From Girardinichthys multiradiatus (taxonomy: Eukaryota; Chordata; Actinopteri; Cyprinodontiformes; Goodeidae): DNA of 64,000 nt. Numbering within the stretch: position 1 is the first letter of the stretch; each line of letters opens with the position of its first letter. A model generated the notes under the pieces. It saw only the letters and a list, made by a program, of their open reading frames with translations. It had not been told where the DNA came from and ran no database searches. Both the position numbers and the translations under genes were made by a program. The stretch lies in the NCBI RefSeq assembly GCF_021462225.1, contig NC_061800.1, positions 9,271,002 to 9,335,001 of the forward strand. Reading direction: 5' to 3'. Of this stretch, positions 44,299 through 55,850 are shown in pieces.

Positions 44299-46533
44299 AG
44301 TCCTCCTGTTGTGCTGATGTCTCGATTGCAGTGATGAGCTGATAAAACGGTGGAGCCACGCCCCTTTAGCCACAACAGGCTTGAAAGCCCCAAATCTTGA
44401 CAAAGAGTAATAAACTCTGAGGCAGGAACTCAGTGGAAAATCTCCAGCAATAAAACTATAACAAAGAGTGGTCGGGGAAGGCCCAGACCGTAGTTGCTTT
44501 GAATGAAAAACGTTTAAAAGTCCAATCTCTAACTACTGGCTGATTTGAGATCAGCCAGACAAAACATTAACCACCCACAATTCAGCAGCGCTTGCGCACC
44601 AAATAAAAAAGATGACGAACCGTTAGTGGACTGCATACACAAGGAAGAAAACTCATCTCCTTGGACATAGAACCTCTGTGGGTATCCACCTGCGCCGGGT
44701 TTCGGCGTGGTCTTTGATCGGCAAATAAATCTCCTGATCTTCTCGTATCAGGCAGATTTCCAGCTTTCAACCTCTTCTGGGAATGGCCTTGTGGAGCAAA
44801 AGTTCACCTGCAAACTTCTGTCTCTCCAGATATGTGCCTCTGTTGCGCTGTCTTGTGAGACAGGCGGGAAATGGCAACGAAACTCTGCATCTCAGCCAGT
44901 TTAATGGTCCCAGTGACGTCAGAGCTGCGAAGTCCGTTGAGCTGCGCATGTCAAAATGTGCGACCAAAATGGATGGCCCCAACATGTGAGAATATAGTGA
45001 AGAGGGTGAAAGTGGTCATTATGTTCTCCAGCAGCCTAAGCCTATTGCAGCATAACTACAGAGATAGCTCAGGAAAACCTAAGCCACTAACTATAAGCTT
45101 TATCAAAAAGGAAAGTTTTAAGCCTAGCCTTAAAAGTAGATAGTTTTCTTCATAAAGGCACAGAAGAGAAAAATTACCACTATGGAAGTTGTGGACGATA
45201 TTTAGCGGACCATTGACATGGAAATGAAATATTCTTCAGACAGCAGCGTTGATTAGGATGATGAAGACAATGGTGAAGATTAACTTCAGAGGTGGGGGGG
45301 CTATTTCTTGAGTATGTTAATGTTTCTCCTTATATGAAGCAGATTTGCATTTCATGTTTGCTATTTCAACAATTTTTACTTATTTTACATTTGTAATCAA
45401 TGTTGTGTAGGACATATGTCTTATAGTAAATCTGTAAACAAAAATCACCCATCCCTCCTTCAGTACAAAGAGGCTACATGGCTGTTTGAGTGAGACTGAT
45501 TCAAGGCTTACCAACCACAATATGTAGAAACATTTAGAGACTAATCTTCAAAAGGTTTGCATGTACAAAACCAACCACAAACTAGGTTGTGTAAGCAAAG
45601 CTGATCTACAAACTAAGTGCAAATCAAATTACGTGTAAAATGAGTCGAACATCAGGTGCAACCTTTTTAGTGTGTATGCCTGTGTGAATATGCAGAACAT
45701 ATGATCATGACCCAAACGTGCAAATTTTAGAAGGAAGATTCACACATTAATTCCATTACCACCCGCAACCCAATTTATCAAACATGAAACGGATTGCAGG
45801 TGCTATTTTTGAGTCTATATTTAGCACGTTTGAAATGCACTTACTAACTGGCACACAAAAATGTCTGCTCTCACTTTGGCCGAAGGAGGCATAGATAGAA
45901 TGACAGGTGATGGAGAGACAGAATGTTCTGTACATGTGTCCACAGATTGGGGCTGGGTCTGATTTGGAGCCAGTCACAAACAAAAGCCATGTTATATCTC
46001 TCATGATAAAACGTCTTGCAACAATATTGTTCTTGCATCTGGATCATTGCAGCGCACCATTGCTGTCAGTAAGATCCTCTGCTGCTGAACCGTGCAAAAA
46101 CCTGATCATGCAGAAGTGCGCACAAAAGTGATCATCCGCCAGAGAAGCACCAGAGAAACTGGATGCTAAAATCACCTTTTAGCAGCGTAAAAAAAAAATC
46201 ACACTTTTTAAGGAAGCGTATTCCATGTGGTGAGAAAGACAGTGTATGCTTTAACCTTGTCACTAAACAGATCATATTGCATTAGTGACAGTAACATTGT
46301 GTCATTGCAGAGTAATTAGAGATGGATCAGTTTAAATACGTTTTTACAATGTGAATATATGCCTGGGGAGGATTTATACAGTAAAATGTATTTTGTCACC
46401 AGAAAACAATTTAAACAAACATGTTGTGTATTGTTAAAATATTGGCAAAACAAATAAAATTAATTCAGTAAAATAATTTAAACATTTATTTTTATGCACA
46501 TGAATGTTAAATTTAAATTTGCAAGACTGTTAT
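44299..46533. other. Unit-shared intergenic sequence, no gene seen
   Basis: Aligns with unit 1 at 7370-9605. No coding support. Confidence 0.6.
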
Positions 46534-46541
46534 GTGACGTT

Positions 46542-48493
46542 CATTCGTTCGTCGTCTTCCGCTTATCCAGGACCGGGTCGCGGGGGCAGCAGACTCAGCA
46601 GAGACGCCCAGACGTCCCTCTCTCCAGACAGTTCCTCCAGGGGGAGCCCAAGGCGTTCCCAGGCCAGCCGAGAGACATAGTCCCTCCAGCGTGTCCTGGG
46701 CCGTCCCCTGGGCCTCCTCCCGGTGGGACGTGCCTGGAACACCTCCCGAGGAAGGCGTCCAGGAGACATCCGGTATAGATGCCCGAGCCACCTCAACTGG
46801 CTCCTCTCGATGTGGAGGAGCAGCGGCTCTACTCCGAGCCCCTCCCGGATGGCCGAGCTCCTCACCCTATCTCTAAGGGAGTGCCCGGCCACCCTACGGA
46901 GGAAGCTCATTTCAGCCGCTTGTATCCGTGATCTCGTTCTTTCGGTCATGACCCAAAGTTCATGGCCATAGGTGAGGGTAGGAACGTAGACCGACCAGTA
47001 AATTGAGAGCTTTGCTTTTCGGCTCAGCTCTCTCTTCACCACAATGGACCGGCACAGCGCCCCCATTACTGTGGCAGCCGCACCGATCCGTCTGTCGATC
47101 TCCCGCTCCATTCTTCCCTCCCTCGTAAACAAGACCCCGAGATACTTAAACTCCTCTACTTGAGGCAGGAACTCCCCTCCAACCTGAAGAGGACAAGCCA
47201 CCCTTTTCCGGTCGAGTACCATGGCCTCGGACTTGGAGGAGCTGATCCTCATCCCAGCCCTCGGCTGCGAACCGCCACAGCGCATGCTGTAGGTCTTGGC
47301 TAGAGGGGGCCAGCAGGACCACGTCCTCCGCAAAAAGAAGAGACAAAATCCACTGGTCCCCAAGCCACGCAATGTTGAAGAGGCGTGTCAACCATGACAG
47401 CCCTACAACATCCAGAGACTTGAGGTACTCAGGGCGGATCTCATCCACCCCCGAAGCCTTGCCACCACGGAGCTTTTTAACCACCTCGGTGACTTCAGCC
47501 TGGGTGATGAAAGAGTCCAACCCCGAGTCCCCAGCCTCTGTTTCCACCACGGAATGCGTGATGGCAGGATTGAGGAGATCCTCAAAGTACTCCTTCCACC
47601 GCCCGATAATGTCCTCAGTCGAGGTCAGCAGTCTCCCGCCCCCACTATAAACAGTGTTGGCAAAGCACTGCTTCCCCCTCCTGAGGAGCCAGACGGTTTG
47701 CCAGAATCGCTTCGAGGCCAACCGGTAGTCCTTCTCCATGGCCTCACCGAACTCTTCCCAGGCCCGAGTTTTTGCCTCTGCCACAGCCCGGGCTGCAGCA
47801 CGCTTGGCCTCACGGTACCCGTCAGCCGCCTCAGGAGTCCCACAAGCCAACCACAGCCGATAGGACTCCTTCAGCTTAACAGCATCCCTTACTGCCAGTG
47901 TCCACCACCGGGTTCTGGGATTGCCGCCACGACAGGCACCGCAGACCTTACGGCCGCAGCTATGGGCAGCAGCATCGACAATAGATGCGGAGAACATGGT
48001 CCACTCGGACTCTATGTCTCCAACATCCCCCGGGATCTGGTCGAAGCTCTCCCGGAGGTGAGAGTTGAATACATCCCTGGCCGAGGGCTCCGCCAGGCGT
48101 TCCCAGCAGACCCACACTATGCGCTTGGGCCTGCCAAGTCTGTCTGGCTTTCTCCTCCTCCAGCGGATCCAACTCACCACCAGGTGATGATCAGTGGACA
48201 GCTCAGCCCCTCTCTTCACCCGAGTGTCCAAAACATGCGGCCGAAGGTCTGATGATACGACAACAAAGTCGATCATCGACCTCCTGCCTAGGGTGTCCTG
48301 GTGCCAAGTGCACTGATGGACACCCTTATGTTTGAACATGGTGTTCGTTATGGACAATCCGTGACTAGCACAGAAGTCCAATAACAAAACACAACTCGGA
48401 TTCAGATCGGGGAGGCCATTCCTCCCGATCACGCCTCTCCAGGTGTCACTGTCGTTCCCCACGTGGGCGTTGAAGTCCCCCAGCAGAATAATG
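46542..48493 (-). mobile_element. RTE/Rex3-like LINE with internal RT deletion
   Basis: 1952 bp inserted between target duplications GTGACGTT (46534-46541 and 48494-48501); the unit 1 site near 9598 is empty. The 3' end, at the left, carries the tail CCTGGATAAGCGGAAGACGA followed by short CGAA-type repeats, which I recognise from Rex3/RTE LINEs of fish. It is 5'-truncated at the right end inside the endonuclease. Confidence 0.85.
46563..48493 (-). pseudogene. RTE/Rex3-like LINE polyprotein, endonuclease plus partial RT
   Basis: The endonuclease C-terminal part is clear ([11 protein letters not shown], then [11 protein letters not shown] and STDHHLVVS), followed by a linker and an RT N-terminal region ([19 protein letters not shown]). 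At about 47370 the frame jumps from [13 protein letters not shown] to [12 protein letters not shown], so the middle of the RT (fingers and part of palm) is missing; the active-site motif itself reads FAED rather than FADD. A frame change near 47150-47370 separates the rest, whose C-terminal region (RRVAGHSLRDRVRSS, LRWLGHLYRM) runs to 46563. Defective. Confidence 0.8.
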
Positions 48494-48501
48494 GTGACGT
48501 T

Positions 48502-48731
48502 ATGTTTTAAAATTAGCAAAGCTATAACATACATACATATAGCCAACTCCTACAACAAACTTAAAGGCTTCGACATTAAAGGGTTGAATATTGTGGCTGT
48601 TTATGATAAACTCAGAACTTGTCAAATACACTCAAAAACAAAAGAGCACGGTGAGTCTCCAAAAATAATTAAATTGTCATATTCTATCAGAACCAGGGGA
48701 GTCTACTGCAGGCACAATCACAGTTTGAACA
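48502..48731. other. Unit-shared segment ending at a 12.6 kb deletion junction
   Basis: Matches unit 1 at 9598-9820. At about 48728-48735 the match jumps to unit 1 position about 22438, inside the integrase. Confidence 0.7.
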
Positions 48732-49485
48732 CTTGAAAGGCATTTTCTGAGGTCACTTCCATAGGGCTCATTTTAATGCTGGTGTGGTAGCTGTGGTTGT
48801 AGCTTCTAGCTAAATTTTGCAGGACATCAATGTACCACTGGGTGTTGTTGGCAGTAAAATATCACCACATCCTTGTTTTTAACGCACGGTTAAACCTCTC
48901 AACCACGGAGGCTTTTGCTTCACTTGCTGTGGCAAAATGTTCAATACCGTGTTTCTCCATTAGAAGCTTAAATTTCTTGTTAAAAAATTCTTTACCTGCA
49001 TCAGTCTGAAGTTTTTTAGGGACCTGATTTTCTTTAAAAACTTATTCAAAACCCTTTAGCACCTCTGCAGCAGTTTTCCTCTTCAAAAAACGTACATACG
49101 CCCTCTTTCAAAAGATTGTCATTTTCTTTGGCCAGAGCTTGCATGTCACAGAGATCAGCTTGGAACTGTCTCAATGGTCTGGTGACAAAAACTCTGTTTC
49201 TCGGGAACTTTATTCTTGCAGGTTTATGTAAAGTATAGGTAAAAAAATCTTAAACTTTTTCAACCGCTACCTTCTTCTCCATTTTATATTGCAGAATCCT
49301 CATTTGGCTCATTAGGAAGAGTAGTCGTCTTGCAATCAGAAGGTTGTGGGTTTGATTCCAGCTTCCTCCTGCCATATGTCGATGTGCCCCTGGGCAAGGC
49401 ACTTAACCTCAATATTGGTGTATGAATGTGTGAGCGTTAGTGAGTGCGATTGGGTGAATGTGCCAAAAAGTGTAAAGCGCTTTGA

Positions 49486-50789
49486 AGCACTGCGCTGATC
49501 AGCTGTCTCCCATCTTCACAGACATTTTTAACACCTCACTGGAGACATGTCATGTGCCAGCCTGCTTCAAGTCTTCCACCATCGTCCCTGTTCCCAAGAA
49601 GACAAGGACCACAGGGCTTAATGACTTCAGACCCGTCGCCCTGACCTCCGTGGTGATGAAGTCATTTGAGCGCCTTGTGCTCTCACATCTAAAAGCCATC
49701 ACCGACCCCCTCCTGGACCCCCTGCAGTTTGCCTACAGAGCCAACAGGTCTGTAGATGATGCAGTCAACCTAGCCCTTCACTTCATCCTCCGGCACCTGG
49801 ACTCCACAGGGACCTATGCCAGGATCATGTTTGTGGATTTCAGCTCTGCCTTCAACACCATCATCCCAGCTCTGCTGCAGGAGAAGCTCTCCCAGCTGAG
49901 TGTGCCCGACTCCACCTGTAGGTGGATCACTGACTTCCTGTCTGACAGGAAGCAGCGCGTGAGGCTGGGGAAGCACGTCTCTGACTCCCTGACCATCAGC
50001 ACTGGTTCCCCCCAAGGCTGTGTTCTCTCTCCTCTGCTCTTCTCCCTGTAAACCAACAGCTGCACCTCCAGTCACCAGTCTGTCAAGCTTCTGAAGTTTG
50101 CGGACGACACCCCCCTGATCAGACTCATCTCTGATGGTGACGAGTCCGCGTACAGGTGGAAGGTGGACCATCTGTTGGACTGGTGCAGCCAGAACAACCT
50201 TGAACTCAACGCTCTAAAGACAGTGGAGATGGTTGTGGACTTCAGGCAGAACCCAGCCCCACCTGCCCCCATCACCCTCTGTGACTCCACAATTGACACT
50301 GTGTAATCTTTCCGCTTCCTGGGAACCATCATCTCCCAGGATCTCAAGTGGGAGCCAAACATCAGCTCCCTCATCAAGAAAGCCCAGCAGAGGATGTTCT
50401 TCCTGCGGCAGCTGAAGAAATTCAACCTGCCAAAGACTATGATGGTGCACTTCTACACAGCCATTATTGAGTCCATCCTCACCTCCTCCATCACCATCTA
50501 GTACGCCGCTGCTACAGCCAAGAATAAGGGCAGGCTGCAGCGTGTCATTCGGTCTGCTGAGAAGGTGACTGGCTGCAGTCTACTGTCGCTCGAGGAACTG
50601 TACACCTCCAGGACCCTGAAGCGGGCAGGGAAGATTCTGGCTGATCCCTCCCACCCCGGTCACAGACTCTTTGAAACTCTCCCCTCTGGCAGGAGGCTGC
50701 GGTCCATCCGGACCAAAACCTCACGCCACAAGAACAGTTTTTTCCCATCTGCCATCAGCCTTGTTAACAAAGCCCGGAAACCACCCTGA
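49486..50789 (+). pseudogene. L2-like reverse transcriptase with several stops
   Basis: The RT domain is readable in a single frame over most of its length: [59 protein letters not shown], then a stop at 50049-50051 and KFADDTPLI with the catalytic FADD near 50097-50123. Further stops are at about 50304 and 50500. The C-terminal region (SFFPSAISLVNKARKPP) ends at 50789. Same family as the LINE at 24916-27002. Confidence 0.8.
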
Positions 50790-51122
50790 CACTCTCCCTT
50801 TCCCCCATACCCCCCTTTTTTGCTGACAGGACATCTGTAACCTGCAACTCTATGCGTTACATTAAGGCTCAGCTTGGACTCCTGCTTTACTTGCACTGCC
50901 ATACTTGCACACTGATCATCTGCACTGTTGTACTGCTCTCGCACCCAATACTGCTCTATATTTACTCTCATTCACTTAAAACTGTGCACATATATTTATA
51001 TTATATTGTAGATATGTTTATACTGTTTAATTTGTACTATATTGCACCGACTACGTCAAAACAAATTCCTTGAATGTCCAAAAACGTACTTGGCAATAAA
51101 GCTTTTCTGATTCTGATTCTGA
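49486..51122 (+). mobile_element. 5'-truncated L2-like LINE inserted in SINE
   Basis: Flanked by TTTGA at 49481-49485 and 51123-51127. The 3' end has (attctg)n at about 51104-51122. It carries the reverse transcriptase and C-terminal region but not the endonuclease. It is absent from the unit 1 SINE, so it is younger than the duplication. Confidence 0.85.
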
Positions 51123-51568
51123 TTTGAGCGGTCTGAATGACTGGAAAAGCACGGTATAAGTTCAGTCCATTTACCATTTCTATACCCCCTAAACTTCCCG
51201 GATTTGATGAGTTGTAATATACATTCTTCATCATCCTTCCTTAAGACATCCCAGTCTTATGCTCACTGTGATGACTACTTGTTAAATAATGAAAAAAAAA
51301 AAAAAAACACCTGAGGGTATATTTATACTTCTTTTTATTTTTACCCGTGTTTAATAGAGAAACAGAAAAAACACATTCAGATAATAAAGATCAATTCAAA
51401 CATTGCAATCTTTAAAAAAAAAAACAAAAAAAAACTGTTATATATGTATACCAGTAAAAAGCCGAGAGAGAATACAGAAAAGACAAAACAAGTCATCAAA
51501 CAACTGAGATCAGATTGTAGCATTCTGAAGCAGAGTTAAGCTGCTTGAGACAGCAATTACCGCTCATC

Positions 51569-52326
51569 TTATTGTACATATCCGTGATTGCTATGGAAGC
51601 CTTGTACCGATTTCAGTTCATATAAAACCGTCTCTGCAATTGTTTTCACTCTGAAGTCATCTGCTTGTATGCGTCGAAGTGTCAGAAGTTTCTGAATAGC
51701 AGGAAGGAGCTTGGGGTTTATGAGTCGTTGCACGATGCGTTGAAAGTTGATTTGGTAATACTCCTCCTCTAATATCTCCAGGCACTGATGCTGTCGTTGG
51801 CTCGGGTGGTTCGTTATGCACCCGTAACAGGTTTCTTTGAGATAGATCAAACAGGTTATGTTGAATAAATGAAGAATAGCTGTTTTCACCGTATTGATGA
51901 GAGTGGTTGAGATCCAGCCGTCAATTTCATCGCCCTGATTACTCTCCTCCTCCTCTGGTGAATGCTGAGTGGCAGGTATCGGGTCTGGAGTGTGTGGGGA
52001 GGTTGAGTAGCTGATGGTTGCCTCGTCCTCCACGATCACCCTCTTGTCTTCAGGTTGGATGTCTGTGTGTACAGATTCAGCCACGCATAGCGGTGAATAG
52101 AGGTCGGGAGAAGGCGGATGATACGATCTGAGGTTGTATCCTGTAGGTGTGCCTGGACTGAAGAGGGATTAAGAGAGCTGCGACGATGAGGTAGCTGGTG
52201 AGTAGAGGTCTGGAGAAGGTGGATGATATGGCCTGGTGTTGAAGCTTTTATCAAGCTCAGGAGAGAGGAGGGTATATTCTTGCAGGTTGTAGAGGTCCCA
52301 GTATGGTGTTTTCCCGTATGCTCCAT
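51569..52326 (-). pseudogene. Polinton Cys/His-motif protein, unit 2 copy, broken
   Basis: Second copy of 23633-24313. An in-frame stop near 52170 and a frame change separate the N-terminus (52326-52036) from the C-terminal part (52084-51569). The CYGC...HPSQ...H...C motif is preserved. It has an insertion of roughly 75 bp near 52210-52290 relative to unit 1, giving a partial repeat of the Ser/Pro-rich region. Confidence 0.6.
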
Positions 52327-52439
52327 ACATTCTCAAGGTCTGCTACCCGCCGTTGTGAAGAAGAGTCTGTGAGCTCGCAGTTAGACCCTGATATATAGCG
52401 CAGGAAGGGGGGAGGGTCCTCAAAAAGGGGGGTGAGTCC

Positions 52440-53067
52440 TCAAAAGCGGGTGGGCTTTAGATCCACAACAGGGAATGTCAGCATTCTTTTCACTGATATA
52501 ACATCAGTCCAGCAGCGTGAGTTTCGGAAGAGGTTGGAAAGACGCTGTCTAATTTCATTCATCTTCTCAGCCCAAGCATCATACGGTAGAGCCAGCACTG
52601 CCTTGAATACACCGCAGTTCGGATGGAATGCCTCCAACACAAACAGATCTGAGGAGATCGTCTGGTTGTTCTTAAGTTTGCTTGCCTGAAAAGGCCAGCG
52701 GCCATTTGCTGTGGTTTTTGACCCCCACACTACACTAAAGAGAGGTTCTCTCGCAGCTATTTCAACATCGTACATGAAAATATACCCCCAGCTACTAGTC
52801 AGGCCATATGGTTCCAAATACCACTCTTCCTGCAGAATGTCGAACGGAGGCCTTTGTATCTTGTATAGCTAATATGTTGATTTCTTCGGGGCATCCAATT
52901 CACAGCGTGTATGCCTGTAGACAGTTACTGGGGTTTCACACAGAAGAGACGTACGTCTTAGCTGACCTGAGGCCTCTTTTTCATCCATTGTTGTTGGTGA
53001 AGATGGATCATCATCTGCAGAGTATGTTACGATAGGAATTCCGATAGGTATCTCAGATGAGGAAGTA
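52440..53067 (-). pseudogene. Unknown Polinton gene, unit 2 copy, with fusion junction
   Basis: The 3' part (52770-52440) is equivalent to 24417-24743 and the 5' part (53067-52771) to 27042-27335. They are joined at about 52768 by a deletion of the intervening charged region (and of the L2 if it was there). One open frame of 125 codons crosses the junction (52817-52440). A stop near 52868 interrupts the 5' part. Confidence 0.4.
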
Positions 53068-54294
53068 CAGGGGTAGGACAATGAAACTGAAACACCTGGT
53101 TTTAGACCACAATACTTTATTAGTATGGTGTAGGACCTCCTTTTGTGGCCAGTACAGAATCAATTTGTCTTGGGAATGACATATACAAGTCCTGCACAGT
53201 GGTCAGAGGGATTTTAAGCCATTCTTCTTGCAGGATAGTGGCCAGGTCACTATGTGATACTGGTGGAGGAAAACATTTCCTGACTCGCTCCTCCAAAACA
53301 CCCCAAAGTGGCTCAATAATATTTAGATCTGGTGACTGCGCAGGCCATGGGAGATGTTCAACTTCACTTTCATGTTCATCAAACCAATCTTTCACCAGTC
53401 TTGCTATGTGTATTGGTGCATTATCATCCTGATGCACGGCACCGCCTTCAGGATACAATGTTTGAACCATTGGATGCACATAGTCCTCAAGAATGGTTCG
53501 GTAGTCCTTGGCAGTGACGCGCCCATCTAGCACAAGTATTGGGCCAAGGGAATGCCATGATATGGCAGCCCAAACCATCACTGATCCATCCCCATGCTTC
53601 ACTCTGGGCATGCAACAGTCTGGGTGGTATGCTTCTTTGGGGATTCTCCACACCGTAACTCTCCCGGATGTGGGGAAAACAGTAAAGGTGGACCCATCAG
53701 AGAACAATACATGTTTCACATTGTCCACAGCCCAAGATTTGCGCTCCTTGCACCATTGAAACCGACGTTTGGCATTGGCATTAGTGACCAAAGTTTCGGC
53801 TATAGCAGCTCGGCCGTGTATATTGACCCTGTGGAGCTCCTGACGGACAGTTCTGGTGAAAACAGGAGAGTTGAGGTGCACATTTAATTCTGCCGTAATT
53901 TGGGCAGTCGTGGTTTTATGTTTTTTGGATACAATCCGGGTCAGCACCCGAACATCCATTTCAGACAGCTTCCTTTTGCGTATGCTGACATTACCCTGGA
54001 TACCGTGGCTCTTGATACATCAGAAAGACTTGCTGTATTGGTCACAGATGCGCCAGCAAGACCTGCACCAACAATTTGTCCTCTTTTGAACTCTGGTATG
54101 TCACCCATAATGTTGTGTGCATTTCAATATTTTGAGCAAAACTGTGCTCTTACCCTACTAATTGAACCTTCACACTCTGCTCTTACTGGTGCAATGTGCA
54201 ATCAATGAAGACTGGCTACCAGGCTGATCCAATTTAGCCATGAAACCTCCCACACTAAAATGACAGGTGTTTCAGTTTCATTGTCCAACCTCTG
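53068..54294 (-). mobile_element. DD37E Tc1-like transposon, both inverted repeats present
   Basis: 1227 bp, flanked by TA (53066-53067 and 54295-54296). Terminal repeats start CAGGGGTAGGACAATGAAAC at the left and CAGAGGTTGGACAATGAAAC on the minus strand at the right. Ortholog of 27336-28557. Confidence 0.9.
53120..54108 (-). pseudogene. Tc1-like transposase, DD37E type, deleted near N-terminus
   Basis: Second copy of the 343-residue transposase. About 45 bp is missing near 53980 (in the HTH-to-linker region), shifting the frame, so the long frame (279 codons) starts inside the protein. The first catalytic aspartate is kept, but the motif reads FSDGS instead of FSDES; the second D (HQDDNAP) and the E (NIIEPLW) are kept. 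It is inactive as it stands, while the element ends are intact. Confidence 0.85.
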
Positions 54295-54296
54295 TA

Positions 54297-55067
54297 CATA
54301 GACACATATACATATTTTTGGCACTAATGGAACCCCATATCACCATGCATTTGAGATAAGTGTGAGCTTTTTGATAGGCAGAAATGAAGGTTAAAGTTTT
54401 AAACATGACAACCATATATTTTAAGCCTTTATGGTCAAAGGGAGCTGCAGCTCTCCCATTTGCATATCTTTTTTTAATTCCTTTAGAATTGCAACCAAAT
54501 AAGAGAACAATACTGTTTTTGCAAATGAAACCAGAGACTTAAGTTTAAATATTCTACTCACACTGTGTCCCAGAGCACGGTTTTTATTTTCCAGAGACTT
54601 TTGCAGAAATCCAGTAGAAAGTGCAAAAAAGCGCACATTATAGTCCAGACCGCTCTATCGAGATATGTGTGATGACATTGGGGGATGAACTATCACATGA
54701 TTTTCTTGCACATCAATGCCCACAAGTGGAAGTTGTGTCATTTCCCCTTTTTTTTGTTTTTTTTTTCCTGGAAGTTGTTTTTCCACGGTAAACTTTGCTC
54801 GCACTTCTGTTTTTGTTTCGGCTTGTGTTTTAGTATTTATTGCCCTTTTACAAACACACAAACACAAAAAACAAAAAGCAGGAGGCACCAAACTGTACCT
54901 CGCTCGAAGCTTTGGAGCTTTTTACAGCTCCGAATGAAGGCAGGATTCCATTCACTCATCTAGTCTGGATTCAGCCGGAAGTGGAGATGAAACTGACTTT
55001 GACAGGATTGATCCTTCCGATGACATTTATGTATGTGTTCATGAAAATATACAATTGAAAGAATTTC
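54297..55067. other. Unit 2 segment right of DD37E element
   Basis: 54297-54869 has no counterpart in unit 1 because of the deletion there; 54870-55067 matches 28558-28795. T-rich near 54750. Short frames without recognised domains. Confidence 0.5.
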
Positions 55068-55845
55068 TGTCGGGGTCTGGGAAATTGCTGCCTGCTGCTT
55101 ACTCACCAGACGGCGCCGGAGCTCTTTGTGGGGGTGTGCAGCAGGTGTCGCTCATCATCAATCAGGCCCTGAGGTTTAAAAGGAGCTAGTCAGCACTTTG
55201 TTGCCTGAGTGTTTGCCTATAGTGATAACTTACTGGCCAAGTTAAGCTTGCTTAAACTCTGTGTTTTTTCTCCCAAGAACCTTTTGTGTGCTCCTTCTCA
55301 GGACTTCCTGACCACCTGGCTCCAGTCTCGGTGTTGTTTCTCTGGCAATATTCTAAGTACTTCTGACTTCAAGCTCCCTCGCTTATTAAGCTCCAGCTGG
55401 CTGACTCCAAGCTCCAAACCTCTAAGCAACCTGCAAGCGAACCTAGCCCACCCTCCAACCTGAGTCCTGAATCCAACACCAAGTATACTCACCTCACACT
55501 TTCATCCTGGAAAGGCAATCCAAACTTGTGTTCATCCAAACCATTCATCTGAGGATTTCAAGTTCTACCTGTACAAACAGACATTCACCAACCTCCCAGG
55601 CTCCGCTTTGTCTTCCCCCCTTTGGGCAACTTCCTTCAGCTCCACTCTGTAAGCAAACAAGATCTTCAAAATTCATCACTAACCCCATCATCCACTTACC
55701 TTCCTTTTCCATACAGTTGGTGTGTTTCCAGTCCAGGGTATGTTTCCTGAGTTGTTCTGTACAAGGGAAAAAAACTGTTAAATCTTTTTTCTGTCTCCTG
55801 AGTGTTATCCTAACGTGAGTCAAAGCAGTTAAAGTTACCATGACA
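55068..55845 (+). mobile_element. Solo LTR, unit 2 copy (778 bp)
   Basis: Ortholog of 28796-29558, again with TGTC/GACA ends. The flanking repeats are ATTTC (one base changed) and ATTTA. It keeps a short piece (ctcatcatcaatcag) missing in unit 1. Confidence 0.8.
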
Positions 55846-55850
55846 ATTTA

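Larger units (their letters stand above)
49293..51180 (+). mobile_element. tRNA-derived SINE, unit 2 copy, split by an L2 element
   Basis: Head at 49293-49485 and tail at 51128-51180, equivalent to 23021-23250. The two parts are separated by the L2-like LINE flanked by TTTGA. Confidence 0.75.
48732..51234 (-). pseudogene. Polinton integrase remnant, unit 2 (interrupted by SINE and L2)
   Basis: Begins in the integrase C-terminal part and continues to the start codon region at 51234 (MMKNVYYN). It carries the same internal damage as unit 1 plus more indels, the shared SINE, and the L2 at 49486-51122 within that SINE. The chromodomain part is gone with the deletion. Not functional. Confidence 0.7.

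Noticed and set aside
46691..48252. Plus-strand frames including one of 232 codons
   Set aside because: Antisense to the GC-rich RTE-like LINE coding region; proline/serine-rich translation without domains.
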